Assembly: GCF_050948215.1 (NCBI RefSeq)
Contig: NC_135152.1
Coordinates: 7,164,310-7,228,309, forward strand
DNA length: 64,000 nucleotides
Source of the DNA: Halictus rubicundus
Taxonomy: Eukaryota; Arthropoda; Insecta; Hymenoptera; Halictidae
Direction: 5' to 3'
The number at the start of each line of letters is the position of its first letter. Position 1 is the stretch's first letter. The notes under the pieces were generated by a model, which did no database searches, had not been told where the DNA came from, and was given only the letters and a program-made list of their open reading frames with translations. This document shows positions 39,501 through 46,949 of this stretch, piece after piece. Position numbers and translations under genes: made by a program.

Positions 39501-42075
39501 CGCGGTCTCGTTTTCGTGCACGACCGGCTTCCGCTAATCGGGAATCTACCGATATTATCAACCGCCGACTCGTATCAAGCTCGAACGAGCATTTGTGTTG
39601 AAGGTTCCGCTCGAACACGTCTGGCGGCCGGAGAAATCTGCTTTAAATTGTCCCGTGAACACCGTTGAAACCTGAACTCCTTCTCTAGAAAGAAAAAAAC
39701 ATGGATCGATGCGTCGAAAGAATTAGCAACAATTTATTCAAACGTGTTCCTCAATTTTTACGAAACGATCGCCTTCATTACACAGTGATTTCTCTGTATA
39801 TGTCGCCTCGGCCTGGATGATAAACGTCGCGGAAATATCCCCACTACCGCGGGGTAGTATACCCCGGGAGGGTCCCCGAAAGCTCAAGAGGTCAAGAGGT
39901 CAAGAGCTCCTGGACGATACACGACGCTGGCAAGACCCGTGTTGTTGACATATATCGAGAATTCACTGTAGTTTTGTTCAGAAACGATCTGTTGGAACGA
40001 CACATCTTTTATTATTCGTGCTCTTCTTGATCATCAGAAAAATATGTGAATTTTTACGATCCGATTCTTTGCGTAGTATTTTTAAAAATATATTTAAAAA
40101 TTGGGCCCAGAGGTTATTGAAATCTAAAATTCTTCATTTGTATGGCACGATATTCTTGCGTACAGTATTGTACGCAAATATATTATATGAAAAAACTGTT
40201 TAAATGTCTTCATGTCTACGGTACACTATTTTGGCGTCAATTTCGAGCACGATATAAATTAATGAATTCTTTACTCCACGTTCTCGCCGGATTAACATTT
40301 TATTTAAACGATAGTGACCAAGAAAAGCAGCGTGAGAAGCCGGTCTCGGGATCGATCTTGTTTTCGGGGTCGCAGGGACCGGTGGCCTGGTTCTCGCGAA
40401 AATTTAAAAAAAAAAAAAACGCGCGGCGAAACGCGAAACAAACAGCCCCATTGTTCCCCGTTCTCGAAGGAGTCGCGTGCGCGCGCGCGAGCTTTTAGAA
40501 TTTTAAATACGAGAGGAACGACAGTCGTCGACGTCGACGACGTCGTCGTCGTCGTCGTCGTCGTCGTGTGTCCCGACGGTACACACGGTGGAGTCCTCGG
40601 CCTCCCTTTTGTTTCCCCTTCTGCCGACGGGATCATCTCTCGTCCAATCCCCGTTTTCTCCGAACCAACCCCCCTCCTTGCGCCACCTTCTTGATCGAAC
40701 AAAGCGAGCGAGACAGAGTTTCACGGTGAAAAGCGGGGGCCGATCATGGTCGTGTAGTCGTCCGTGGAGACTGTATATGCTGATTGTCGGCGACCGAGCC
40801 GAAGCTTGAATGCAGCCCTTTTATTGTCCTCACTTTCTGCCGTTTTCTTGTTTCAGTACTTGATGAGTGGCTGGGCGAAAGGATACAGCTTCCGGTGCCA
40901 ACCGGTTGACTATTCGAACAACCCGATGGCGCTACGTATGGCGGAGACGTGTTGGTGGTATTACATCAGCAAGTTCACCGAATTCTTCGATACCGTGAGT
41001 ATAGTCTGTTATTGTTGCTCCCTTTAATCGTTGGTAACGTTTCTTGGCCACCAGAAAATTGACTTTGATTTTTCTGCGATTCGAAGAAGTCGATCCTCCA
41101 TCCCTTTGGTTAGTCAATTCATTCCCGGAGGATTCTGTCTGGATTGCCGAATTAAATTGCCGCAGAAAATCCAACAAAGTCAATGAAATTTAGTTCGCGT
41201 TAATAGCACTGAAAAAGTAAAATCGGTCACAGTTATCTTCGTTATTATTGACTGAAATGATTGATGAAAGAAAGAACTTTTTCGTTCGGCCCTGTTTGTC
41301 TTGTAATTGACGTTTCATCTTCTTTCCAGATCTTTTTCATCCTAAGGAAGAAGAACCAGCAAGTGTCGACACTGCACGTGATCCACCACGGAATCATGCC
41401 GTTCTCCGTCTGGATGGGGATGAAGTTCGCGCCAGGTGGTCACAGCACTTTCTTCGCCCTGTTGAACACCTTCGTTCACATAATCATGTACTTCTACTAT
41501 ATGGTGGCCGCGATGGGCCCCGAGTATCAGAAGTACATCTGGTGGAAGAAGTACCTGACCACTTTGCAAATGGTAGGCAGCCTACCCTCAAACACATTCA
41601 TCGAACCTTCAGATAGATGGTTCATCGTACCTTAACAAACTGGCTCATCAAACCTGTTAACTCGACAAAAAAAGTATACTGTCCAGTGTTACTCTAACGA
41701 ACCCCGTTTTGTCCATTCCAGGTGCAATTCGTGATGATCATGTCCCACCAGTTCCAACTACTCTTCACGGAGTGCAACTACCCGCGTGGCTTTATGATCT
41801 GGATCGGTCTGCACGGCGTGCTGTTCCTGGGCCTGTTCTCGGACTTCTACAAGGCGAAGTACGGCGGCCGGACGAAGGGGAAGGACCAATCGAGACACAG
41901 GTCTCAGAACGGTTCGGCGGGCGGTTTGTGCATGCCTGTCTTAGAGGACTCGAGGCAGCAGAACGGCGTGTCATCGTACGCGACGATTTACAACAAGGAG
42001 TACAACAGCTGTTACAGCAACGGGACGAACAACGGCTACGTGGCGAACAACAATACGGAGAAAAAGCTCGCTTAG
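8065..42075 (+). CDS. Very-long-chain fatty acid elongase, ELO family (ELOVL1/7-type), five coding exons
   Basis: The coding exons 8065-8125, 24135-24325, 40857-40994, 41330-41572 and 41722-42075 join in frame to 328 residues, a normal ELO length. ELO proteins are multi-pass ER membrane enzymes that condense malonyl-CoA with a long-chain acyl-CoA, the first and rate-limiting step of elongation. Seen in the sequence: an N-terminal DPRVKNW and MSSPLP segment; LGPRIMENRKPF near residues 50-61; the KFTEFFDT motif at 123-130; the catalytic histidine box HVIHH at 146-150; the HIIMYFYY motif at 180-187; TECNYP in the last exon; and a lysine pair ending KKLA at 325-328, a canonical KKXX ER-retrieval signal. 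The order and spacing resemble vertebrate ELOVL1 and ELOVL7. In insects such enzymes feed cuticular hydrocarbon, wax or membrane lipid synthesis, but the exact substrate cannot be read here. All introns are GT-AG. The tail after about residue 265 is polar and Asn/Ser-rich, and probably cytosolic. Confidence 0.96.
9849..10726. mobile_element. Foldback-type element with about 200-bp terminal inverted repeats
   Basis: The left arm begins AAAGGGCCTAGCCGATTAAG at 9849; the right arm ends with its reverse complement at 10726. Matching continues inward through GACCATCTTAATCGG, CCCTCTGAGCAAAATTTCAA, AAATTGGATTTGGCG and ATGCTTCCTAAAATTCTGAA. The arms cover about 9849-10077 and 10522-10726, with a non-coding AT-rich centre of about 440 bases. 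I see no transposase and no clear target duplication. Confidence 0.88.
10895..11170 (+). repeat. Dispersed repeat family R190, plus orientation
   Basis: Contains GAATTTTTATACGGCGCTGTC, then GCAATTATTCGTACAT, GTTCTCATCGAGGTC and TCTAAAGTATGTATCGAATT. The same order appears inverted at 11855-12165, with high similarity over more than 200 bases. Confidence 0.75.
11180..11720. other. CpG-rich block between two inverted R190 copies
   Basis: GC-rich sequence with overlapping open frames of up to 144 residues on the minus strand and 109 on the plus strand. No domain is recognisable and I do not call a gene. It is flanked by repeats in opposite orientation. Confidence 0.3.
11731..11849. mobile_element. 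Small foldback MITE (119 bp)
   Basis: The arms 11731-11777 and 11803-11849 are inverted: the left reads GTGTCCACATTGAAGCAACA and the right complement reads CGTCCACACTGAAGCACCA, both continuing ATCGAGCAA or ATCGAGCAG. The loop is about 25 bases. The element is non-coding. Confidence 0.8.
11855..12165 (-). repeat. Dispersed repeat family R190, minus orientation
   Basis: Its reverse complement contains CAAGGTGCACTTTTGCAATT, CTAAAGTATGCATCGAATTT and GGTTCTCATTAAGGTCCTAA, matching 10895-11170. It holds about one and a half units. Confidence 0.75.
14022..14284. mobile_element. TTAA-bounded MITE, family 2 copy A (263 bp)
   Basis: Starts TTAA CACATTCGCGACCGGG at 14022 and ends with the inverse CGGTCGCGAATGTG TTAA at 14284. 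Inside the right half, GAATTCACGTCAGCGG occurs twice. A partial second copy is at 61776-61867. Confidence 0.75.
14281..14461. repeat. Tandem repeat, unit about 72 bp, 2.5 copies
   Basis: AATAACTTTTGGGAGGCCGA at 14283 is repeated in diverged form near 14355 and 14426. CCCTCCAGTGGCTTGGTAAT occurs in the first two units. It starts at the TTAA edge of the neighbouring MITE. Confidence 0.85.
16038..16213. mobile_element. Candidate TTAA-bounded MITE, family 3 (176 bp)
   Basis: Left edge TTAA CCCTCGTACTACCGCCG. The right edge, read on the other strand, is TTAA CTCTCTCGTGCTATGCCGG. The imperfect termini share CTCGT.CTA..GCCG, with about 12 of 16 bases matching. It is non-coding inside. Confidence 0.5.
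17662..18231. mobile_element. Weak TTAA-bounded element candidate (570 bp)
   Basis: Left edge TTAA CCCTCTGACTGCGAAAG. The right edge on the other strand is TTAA CCCTTAGAGCGCTGCAT. Only the first bases and a TGC match. Included because the TTAACCCT ends follow the pattern of the other elements. Confidence 0.3.
19010..19090. repeat. Short tandem duplication, unit about 46 bp
   Basis: CTTTATTTCATCGGAAGGTC is followed after about 46 bases by CTTTATTTCATCTGAAGTTC, each followed by TACAACCC. Confidence 0.7.
20300..20775. repeat. Direct duplication of about 130 bp, spaced 341 bp
   Basis: GCAGATCAATGTTTGAGACG near 20323 recurs as GCAGATCAATTTTTGAGACG near 20664. Both continue GTCATTG.AAAGC.GAGA and CAAGATC or TAAGATC, through to a GTAGAATTTTT segment. 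Confidence 0.75.
21388..21569 (+). mobile_element. Dispersed repeat family A, likely Tc1/mariner-type MITE, plus orientation
   Basis: Starts TACAGTGAATTCTCGATATA with TA at the edge and runs to GGCGACATATACAG at 21569. An inverted copy sits at 39778-39970 with the same termini and a shared interior (GTCAACAAC, ATCGTCCAGG, a TATACCCNGC stretch). Here the right end runs directly into family B, as if B had inserted at the terminal TA. Confidence 0.6.
21568..21840 (+). mobile_element. Dispersed repeat family B, copy 1
   Basis: Starts TACAGTAAATTCTCATTACG and includes ACATTGTCGGCTATATCGGT, CCAGAAGACCA, CTAATCCAATTACAAAACTT and TTTTTCTGATTAAAATGAAA. Other copies lie at 52707-53147 (plus) and 53406-53694 (minus). 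The terminal sequence resembles that of family A. Confidence 0.65.
22963..22998. repeat. CA microsatellite
   Basis: About 17 CA units in a row. Confidence 0.97.
23078..23117. repeat. 10-bp tandem repeat GCGGGCCTGG, four copies
   Basis: Three perfect copies of GCGGGCCTGG and a partial fourth, in a GC-rich context. Confidence 0.95.
23573..23822. mobile_element. TTAA-bounded MITE, family 1 copy B (250 bp)
   Basis: Starts TTAA CCCTTAGCACTCGAATGG and ends with the inverse of TTAA CCCTTTGCACTCGAAGC. Same family as 2945-3193, with nearly identical length and a related interior. It lies 312 bases before elongase exon 2. Confidence 0.75.
24135..24325 (+). CDS. Elongase coding exon 2
   Basis: The acceptor TTTCAG ends at 24134 and the donor GAG|GTTTGT starts at 24326. 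The exon gives residues 21-84: the DPRVKNW and MSSPLPTMA start of the ELO domain, a first membrane span around residues 35-50, the conserved MENRKPF, then a second span ending in WIFYE. Reading continues open past the donor for some codons, but the next exon resumes exactly at the conserved YLMSGW, so splicing here is well supported. Confidence 0.94.
24733..25370. repeat. Minisatellite in intron 2, unit about 137 bp, five copies
   Basis: CAACGTTCGCTATAAGGAAA or a close variant occurs at 24741, 24841, 24975, 25112 and 25249. The last two intervals are exactly 137. Copies 3 and 4 are nearly identical and the outer ones diverged, the usual picture of unequal exchange in the middle of an array. 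It starts about 400 bases after exon 2. Confidence 0.95.
26095..26485. repeat. Minisatellite in intron 2, unit 145 bp, 2.6 copies
   Basis: AATCACTCTTCGAGCAGAAT occurs at 26111, 26256 and 26401, exactly 145 bases apart. The units share TTTTTCTCGTGGAAAGCATA and GCGCAGGAGGATATCAGAAA and are almost identical, so the amplification is recent. Confidence 0.97.
26737..26774. repeat. CT microsatellite
   Basis: About 19 uninterrupted CT units. Confidence 0.97.
28165..28556. repeat. Minisatellite in intron 2, unit about 130 bp, three copies
   Basis: CTAGCTCTCCGAAGAAC or CTAGCTCTCCGAAAAAC occurs at 28273, 28401 and 28533 (intervals 128 and 132). Units are AT-rich with AATCATAAAATAGTATA and ATATGAACTGAA. 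Confidence 0.93.
28908..28940. repeat. GTC (CGT) microsatellite
   Basis: About nine GTC units inside a CpG-rich block (28860-29170). Frames on both strands stay open here because the repeat lacks stops; they are not supported as genes. Confidence 0.9.
29270..29670. repeat. Direct duplication, unit about 205 bp, two copies
   Basis: TACCGTTATGAACATTTGAG occurs at 29374 and 29579. The flanking GAATTTTTTC.GC, GCTACGCG and TTTTTGAAGCGAGC also recur. Confidence 0.9.
30265..30635. mobile_element. Foldback element with arms of about 150 bp
   Basis: The left arm (about 30278-30425) and right arm (about 30478-30635) are inverted. Both contain CCTTGAAAGG, AGTAACTTTTTCCTTTGC, GTTAACGAAAAACAC-like and CGGACGGATTCC segments. 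The outer right end is TACAGGCTGTCCC on the minus strand, ending at a TA as expected for Tc1/mariner-type elements; the left end is less clean. Homologous open frames in each arm are a by-product of the inversion. Confidence 0.85.
31620..32425 (-). pseudogene. Mariner (Tc1/mariner superfamily) transposase, broken
   Basis: The reading frame starts at 32425 with MAASVSSEDHIRHCIFFHF and runs 222 codons to an in-frame TAA at 31757-31759. The N-terminal paired helix-turn-helix region is present (residues about 1-115), with GDYDLSDRPRSGRPVEF as a linker motif. The catalytic core begins with TGDEKW, giving the first acidic residue Asp155, followed by IRWDCRGIIHFE. After the stop the same frame continues with mariner sequence, including LQIDNARPH (second catalytic Asp near 31685). 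The third catalytic Asp, expected in a SPDLAPSD-type motif about 34 residues on, is absent because homology ends near 31620. The copy is therefore dead from both a nonsense mutation and a truncation. Confidence 0.93.
31620..32592 (-). mobile_element. Truncated mariner element
   Basis: Covers the transposase relic plus about 165 bases of 5' non-coding sequence. The right edge, read on the minus strand, starts TTAGGGGTACCCATAAGTAA at 32592, which resembles a mariner terminal repeat. Recognisable homology stops near 31620, so the 3' third of the transposase and the other terminal repeat are missing. The element lies within intron 2, antisense to the elongase. Confidence 0.85.
36518..36555. repeat. 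CT microsatellite
   Basis: About 18 CT units with one T interruption. Confidence 0.95.
38832..39120. repeat. Tandem duplication, unit 145 bp, two copies
   Basis: GTGTCGAATCGACCGCGATT at 38842 recurs as GTGTCAAATTGACCGCAATT at 38987. TATTGCAAAATAAAATTCTC and CGCTATAAAATTCTTATAGT occur in both. Confidence 0.93.
39778..39970 (-). mobile_element. Dispersed repeat family A, minus orientation
   Basis: The reverse complement begins TACAGTGAATTCTCGATATA at 39970 and ends CACAGTGATTTCTCTGTATA complemented at 39778. It has inverted TA-containing termini similar to each other. It matches 21388-21569 and contains a small direct repeat AGAGGTCAAG. Confidence 0.65.
40530..40567. repeat. GTC (CGT) microsatellite
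   Basis: About ten GTC units preceded by GTCGACGTCGACGACG, 290 bases before elongase exon 3. The open frames across it are low-complexity. Confidence 0.92.
40857..40994 (+). CDS. Elongase coding exon 3
   Basis: The acceptor TTTCAG ends at 40856 and the donor ACC|GTGAGT starts at 40995. The exon encodes residues 85-130: YLMSGWAKGYSFRCQPVDYS, then ALRMAETCWWYYISKF and the ELO motif KFTEFFDT. The phase is 0 at both ends. GYSFRC and VDYS are typical of the ELOVL1/7 branch. Confidence 0.95.
41330..41572 (+). CDS. Elongase coding exon 4 (catalytic histidine box)
   Basis: The acceptor TTCCAG ends at 41329 and the donor ATG|GTAGGC starts at 41573. The exon encodes residues 131-211: IFFILRKKNQQVS, the HVIHH histidine box (146-150), the MKFAPGGHSTF segment, NTFVHIIMYFYY (176-187) and GPEYQKYIWWKKYLT. 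These are the core ELO catalytic and membrane segments, and no key residue is missing. The preceding intron is 335 bases. Confidence 0.96.
41722..42075 (+). CDS. Elongase coding exon 5, C terminus with KKXX signal
   Basis: The acceptor ATTCCAG ends at 41721. The exon encodes residues 212-328 and ends in TAG at 42073-42075. It begins VQFVMIMSHQFQLLFTECNY, continues with a last hydrophobic span (IGLHGVLFLGLFSDFY), and then has a hydrophilic tail rich in Ser, Asn, Gln and Tyr. The terminal KKLA fits the di-lysine ER-retrieval consensus. The preceding intron is only 149 bases. Confidence 0.95.
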   Translation: MQFVMIMSHQFQLLFTECNYPRGFMIWIGLHGVLFLGLFSDFYKAKYGGRTKGKDQSRHRSQNGSAGGLCMPVLEDSRQQNGVSSYATIYNKEYNSCYSNGTNNGYVANNNTEKKLA

Positions 42076-43290
42076 GAGACCCCTCGGCGGCGACGACGGC
42101 GGCGTCTGGTCGTCGGAGGCAAGCTCGGGCCATCGGATAGATCGTACGACGGATATTTAACCCGACAACGGCACCGTGGGCCCCGCTCGGCTCCGACGGG
42201 CTAAAAGGGCGTGGCCCGCGGCGACCGGGGGCGTGGCTTGCGTGCAAACGCAGGCGCAGAACCGGCGTAACGAGTCGCGCAGACGCACGACGGCCGGCTA
42301 GCGTCGTTTCGCGCTTGATGAAGCCGCCGAGGGGCGGAGCTTGCGGCTCCGGGAGGCCGGCTGTCGCCGTGGAAGGGGTTGTCGCCGCTTGAACTCGCGT
42401 TATTGATAAGAAATCGAATAAGAGATCGTCACCAGCGGGTGAAGGGCTCGTCCGACGGCGCTTCTCCCTTTGTCAATCGAACCGCTATCGAGTGTGGAGC
42501 GAGATCATTGTAGCGACACAATTCAAAAACGATGGACGGAAAGGACGAGTGGTGGAACGACGCCGGACGAGAATTTAAAACGCGCACACGGCCCACGGTG
42601 ATCCTTGATCTCGATCCAAGATCTGGGTCGATCAAGGTCGTCTGGGTCTTCGTCGGATGGTCCGATTCCGTTCTTTAATCGTAGCGTTGCCTGCGCTGCC
42701 AATTGCGTGTCTGTTTGCGTGTGAAAGAGAAAGAGAGATGGTCTGAGTGAGATTGCATGGGCGATGATTTTTCCTGTTGTTAGAAAGAGAGGATTCGCGG
42801 GGCCAGGCACGCGCTGGCGCATTCCCTCTCGTCGGGACGCGCCAGAGAATACGATCCCAACAAAAACCTCCCAACCCCTACGTCTAGTGGTGTGCGGGTA
42901 CCTAAACGCTTCGGGATTATGTTGTTTGGGGTTGGAACACCGGAGCTGCAACGAAGCGGGAACATAGTCGATGATGTCGTACAGACATACACATAAAAAC
43001 ACACACAGATACACTGTACACGGATTTTTATTCTCCTCGGACCGACCATCCCACGGGATTATACTATATCTCTTCGCCCCTGCGTCGTATGTTGTTCGAA
43101 TACCTTTTTTTCTTTTTGTAGAAACCTTGGGGAGGGAAGGGCGTTACGAATCACGATTTAAGTAATGTAATTATTTATTTTATATTGGAATATAAGAGAA
43201 CACGTCTGGAAAACTCCAACCACCGCATCTTGCGTATGTCAGTTTGTTACTTGTGTACACGAGCTGGTTCAGCCTGAGATCGACAATTAA
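42076..43290 (+). other. Elongase 3' UTR (minimum extent; end uncertain)
   Basis: Sequence after the stop codon is GC-rich to about 42420, then more mixed. No strict AATAAA occurs in the first 1.6 kb. An ATTAAA variant lies at 43286-43291. The first AATAAA is at 43743-43748, but that lies inside an inverted-repeat element (43667-43870). Other AATAAA hexamers occur much later, for example 50897-50902. The true cleavage site cannot be decided from sequence. Confidence 0.4.
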
Positions 43291-43299
43291 ACGTCTCTT

Positions 43300-45700
43300 T
43301 CGATTGTAACTGTATGAAGCATATTTTGTTTCGAACTCGATGGACATCAGTCCGCGGTCGACGATGTGTTTCATTCGTACTACTAATCTCAGGGAGACGA
43401 TGAAGTCGGGTCTCTGAGTGCGTCTTAACCCCCGTCCATCTCTCAAACATTGTTGCATCAAAAGATAACACCCGTCCTGGTTTCACACTCCAAATCAACA
43501 GATTATATTTTGTTTATAACGCCTGCATGGGGTTTTCAAACATATGTATCACGGTATATACAAACAGAAAAGTGGTGAGTTTTCAGCTTGAGGAACGTAT
43601 GGGGGTTAACGTCAGCTACAATGTATAGGGGAAAATAATATACACTTACAGTAGATGATCAAATTATTGACACTAGGTTTACGGGACGCGTCCAAACGAT
43701 GCGATCTTTAGATTGTAAAGATGCATCCATGAGGAATTGTTCAATAAATAAATTTCTTTGAGTATACATCGTTTTTAAAAAATGTCTAAAAATTTGGATA
43801 GACACGTTTCCGTTGTTTGCATGAAGTAATGTAAAATAATCACTTTAGTGCTCCGTAAACCCAGTGTTAAAGCCAGGATACAAAAAAAGAACTTGTCGAA
43901 GAAGCATTTACAATTTACAAGGCTTGATACTTCAATAAAAATGATTGTTTCTACACTGATTAATCCATACAAGCTCTAATAATTTGATCAGATACTATGC
44001 CAAAAACCACGTGAAACCCTGCGGAAGAAGGATTTTGGTATAAACATATTCGCAGCGTGGAAAATAGTGTTTGTATGACAATAATTGAGAGAGATGCTTA
44101 GTTGGCTAGCTTAGGTGGACCAGCCTGTGTATGTGTATGTATATATGTTGTATATACATATGTGTGTATATGTCACCCGCAGGAAACGTTACCGAACCAC
44201 GAGAAACTTTGACGATGGCCCAGTCGTACCAGAACCTTGGATACCCGCAGACCTCTACCAGTTAACCGTTACCCCCCCTATCGTTGTCCGACTCTCTATT
44301 GCCCAGGTCGCGTGTCGAAGCGACAACACTGGTCTCACACAGAGTTTTCACCTGAGAGAACTCCCTGGAACCCGATTTCACCCGGTTCAGAGCCATGTCG
44401 AACTCGGCTTAAAGCTTTAAGCGGCTTTAAGCGGCTTTGACGTCTCGGTGGCTGTGCCTTTGTCAGCGGAAGGTCAAAGCATTTATATACAGCGACGTAA
44501 ACTGGTCCTACAAATTCTCGAAAAATTCTAGATCTTTGTCAAACAGTCAGAAACAAGGGAACAATGTTGTTTGGGGTATCTGGAGAAATTAAACATGATT
44601 AGAGTTAGAAATGTCCTTCGGTTAGGTCTTCGGTTGATATTGGGATACGCTCTTTCAAAATGGAGGCGTAACATATCCTAAGATGATACTTTATTAGAAT
44701 GATCCCTCATTTTCGTCCCTTTCATAAATCTGCAAAATTTGCAATGTCCGTTCATAAAATTTATACTTTCCGTGAAACATATCTCTTGTTTTCGACTGTT
44801 TAGCATATGCGCAAAGTTTTGTAAAAATTTGAGAGGATAATTGGGCAACATCCTTGCGAGTGGTTCTCATTCCAACTTCCAATTTCTCGAATGTTGAAGG
44901 AGCTATGAAAAATAATGATGTTGATAGTGCGTCGATTGCGCTGGGCTTCTTGGTGGCTCCTTTGCGGTGAAGACAATGTCCTGTGAGATCTTGCGTGGTC
45001 AATTTGAACGCGACTCGACATAGCCCCGATTGTGTTCAAAGCTTTGGTGTTCGTCGTAGAAAATAAGCGTCGAATTGCGCGAAGGAAAACGCTCCTTCCT
45101 CTCTGAGAAGCTTGGTCCCGGCACGGAATCGTTTAATCAGCGTATGCCACGGCGGATTGCACCAAAACACCGAGGAATTCGCTGCCAGTTAGCTTTTTTA
45201 CGGCTCGGTGAGCCACGCTACACTTTGTTTCCTTTAGTCGAACCTCCACGACGCTGCAAGCTCTCTTTTTCTATACAAGTCGGGCTCCAAAGTCCGCTTA
45301 CACCTCGCAGACCTCAAATACTAATCGTAGGAAAGCTAATGTTTGGACAATTAATAGAGAATTATGCGTTTACAGTGTATTGGGTCTTTTGACAGCCAAC
45401 TCGGAAAAATCTTCAAACTGGTTCAAATGAAATTTCCATTTTTGAAAGGTGGATCTTTACGCAGAATATTTTTTAGTCATTCTAAGTGATTTATACTGAT
45501 TGTTGAAAGTTTTGTTTGGTCGCGAATGGGATGAAAGATTTGTAAAAGCTCACAGCTCGCTTGTATTTTCAGTCGATTATATTTTCTCTATATTAGTTGA
45601 TAAATACTTATATTTGCATAAAGATCTGCAGTTTATTAACTCCTTCGCAAGGAATAGAGAATGCGTATTCATCCTGTGCCTTCATTTGTTCAAATAGCTG
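43300..45700. other. No supported gene apart from the small element at 43667-43870
   Basis: Mixed-composition sequence with short TA/TG runs near 44125-44175 and a GGCTTTAAGC duplication near 44410-44440. The frames present (up to about 105 residues) show no domain. Part of this may still be elongase 3' UTR. Confidence 0.35.
43667..43870. mobile_element. TTAA-type MITE candidate, family 4 (204 bp)
   Basis: The right edge on the minus strand is TTAA CACTGGGTTTACGGAG at 43870. The left edge is TTGA CACTAGGTTTACGGGA at 43667, so one TTAA has mutated. It is non-coding. It contains the first AATAAA downstream of the elongase stop (43743-43748). Confidence 0.6.
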
Positions 45701-45730
45701 AATATTGACACCAAAGAAATAGAATTTTAC

Positions 45731-45939
45731 CTCGGTTCAAGGAAAAAGAGTAACATCTCTAACAGATTCTGTTTGAAAGCTTCGTGAAGAGTCGTACTCT
45801 CGTGAGTCGTACTCTCTTTGTGTTCGGTCAGACGTTGATTACACTTAAGTACCTCCTTAGAAAATAACAATATTCCCAGGAACAAACAAACCAAAACCAA
45901 GGCCGCAGAAAGTTCTCGAAACACGCTTGCCATGGACAT
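45731..45939 (-). CDS. Possible first coding exon of a small secreted or membrane protein, unrecognised
   Basis: Read on the minus strand, the ATG at 45939 opens MSMASVFRELSAALVLVCLFLGILLFSKEVLKC (written as MSMASVFRELSAALV then LVCLFLGILLFSKEV and LKC), a short N region and a strongly hydrophobic stretch of about 18 residues like a signal peptide or signal anchor. A polar segment rich in Thr, Glu, His and Lys follows. The frame stops at 45727-45729, but just before the stop is a good donor, CCGAG|GTAAAA, so it could be a first exon. No family is recognised and there is no downstream exon I can support. Confidence 0.15.
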
Positions 45940-46902
45940 ATTGAAACAAATAAAGTTTTCTATCACGTACAACGATAATAATCTTAATGAAAAGTTGAAT
46001 AAATGTTAATCTACCTCTCTGACACTATGGTGAACTTCATGATCCGTGTTCTCCGCTAAATTTAAGAAAATCCTTTTCGCTTCTCCAGAGACTGTGTACT
46101 ACAATTTGAACAACCGCAAGAATTTGTATTTCGCGCAATAATTTCGGTCTTGCGGGGTGTAAGCGGACTGTGCGCACTGATGCATTTATATCGGATGATT
46201 CGACGGCACCAAGCTTCCGCAGAGCACTCGGGCTTCTCTTTTACGGGAACGAGCTTGTTCGTTTGCTGTTCTTCGAGCTGGACAGCGACTTCGAGGGAAG
46301 TAGAAGCGGGTGTCGCGACGACAGGAGGACGTTCAAGAGAAAAAAGAAAACGAAACAAAACGAACTCGTTGTAGGAAGTATCCGCTTGTTAAGGTTTGCG
46401 AGAGAACTTTTGTACTCGTCGAACGCGAAGGAGGTTATCTTTTTCAGTTGACGATCGCGCCGGATAAGATGGAAACCGAGAAAATCGAGAGACAGACCGA
46501 GCGAAGGTGATGGAAGAAGAGAAACCGCACGAGAGAGGGAAAGAAAATAGAAAGAGATACGCAGACAGAAGGATAGAAGGACAGCAGATGCGAGATAGAG
46601 AGCGAAATATTCGATCCCGTGCGAAGAAATTCGATGTTGTATATTTTTACAAGGGAAAAGTAGATCGATGTCGCGATCGCGAGACGACGAAGAACGTTCA
46701 CGTTTGATAAATAATGGGTGTCAAAGACGTGCTTTCTTGGTGAAAGTATTCGTATATATAAAAGAAAAAAAAAGGAGAAAACAAAAAAGTTTATTAATGC
46801 CAAGTTTTAAATAACGTATTAGAGAAATATTTGATGGAGGTGGAGATGACGATTTATAATAAAATGACGACGAGAGAAAAGAAAAAATGCTAGATTATGC
46901 GC

Positions 46903-46945
46903 GCGAGAGAGAGAGAGAGAGAGAAAGAGAAAGAAAGAAAGAGAA
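46903..46945. repeat. GA-rich microsatellite
   Basis: About ten GA units followed by GAAA and AAAG variants. The wider region 46480-46960 is purine-rich, so the long frames on both strands have little meaning. Confidence 0.93.
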
Positions 46946-46949
46946 AATC

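Larger units (their letters stand above)
24326..40856 (+). other. Elongase intron 2 (about 16.5 kb)
   Basis: This GT-AG intron contains three minisatellites with 130-145 bp units, a 205-bp duplication, a foldback element, the mariner relic and an inverted copy of a dispersed repeat, all listed separately. Stretches 26990-28150, 32600-36500 and 36560-38820 show no gene or named element that I can support. A CpG-rich block with a GTC microsatellite (40330-40800) lies just before exon 3. Confidence 0.8.

Noticed and set aside
40304..40702. Frames of 126 and 132 residues around the GTC microsatellite
   Set aside because: Val/Asp or Thr/Ser runs come from the microsatellite; both lie in elongase intron 2.
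41709..42247. Frames of 143 (plus) and 151 (minus) residues over the last elongase exon
   Set aside because: Shadow frames of real coding sequence in exon 5 and its GC-rich 3' UTR.
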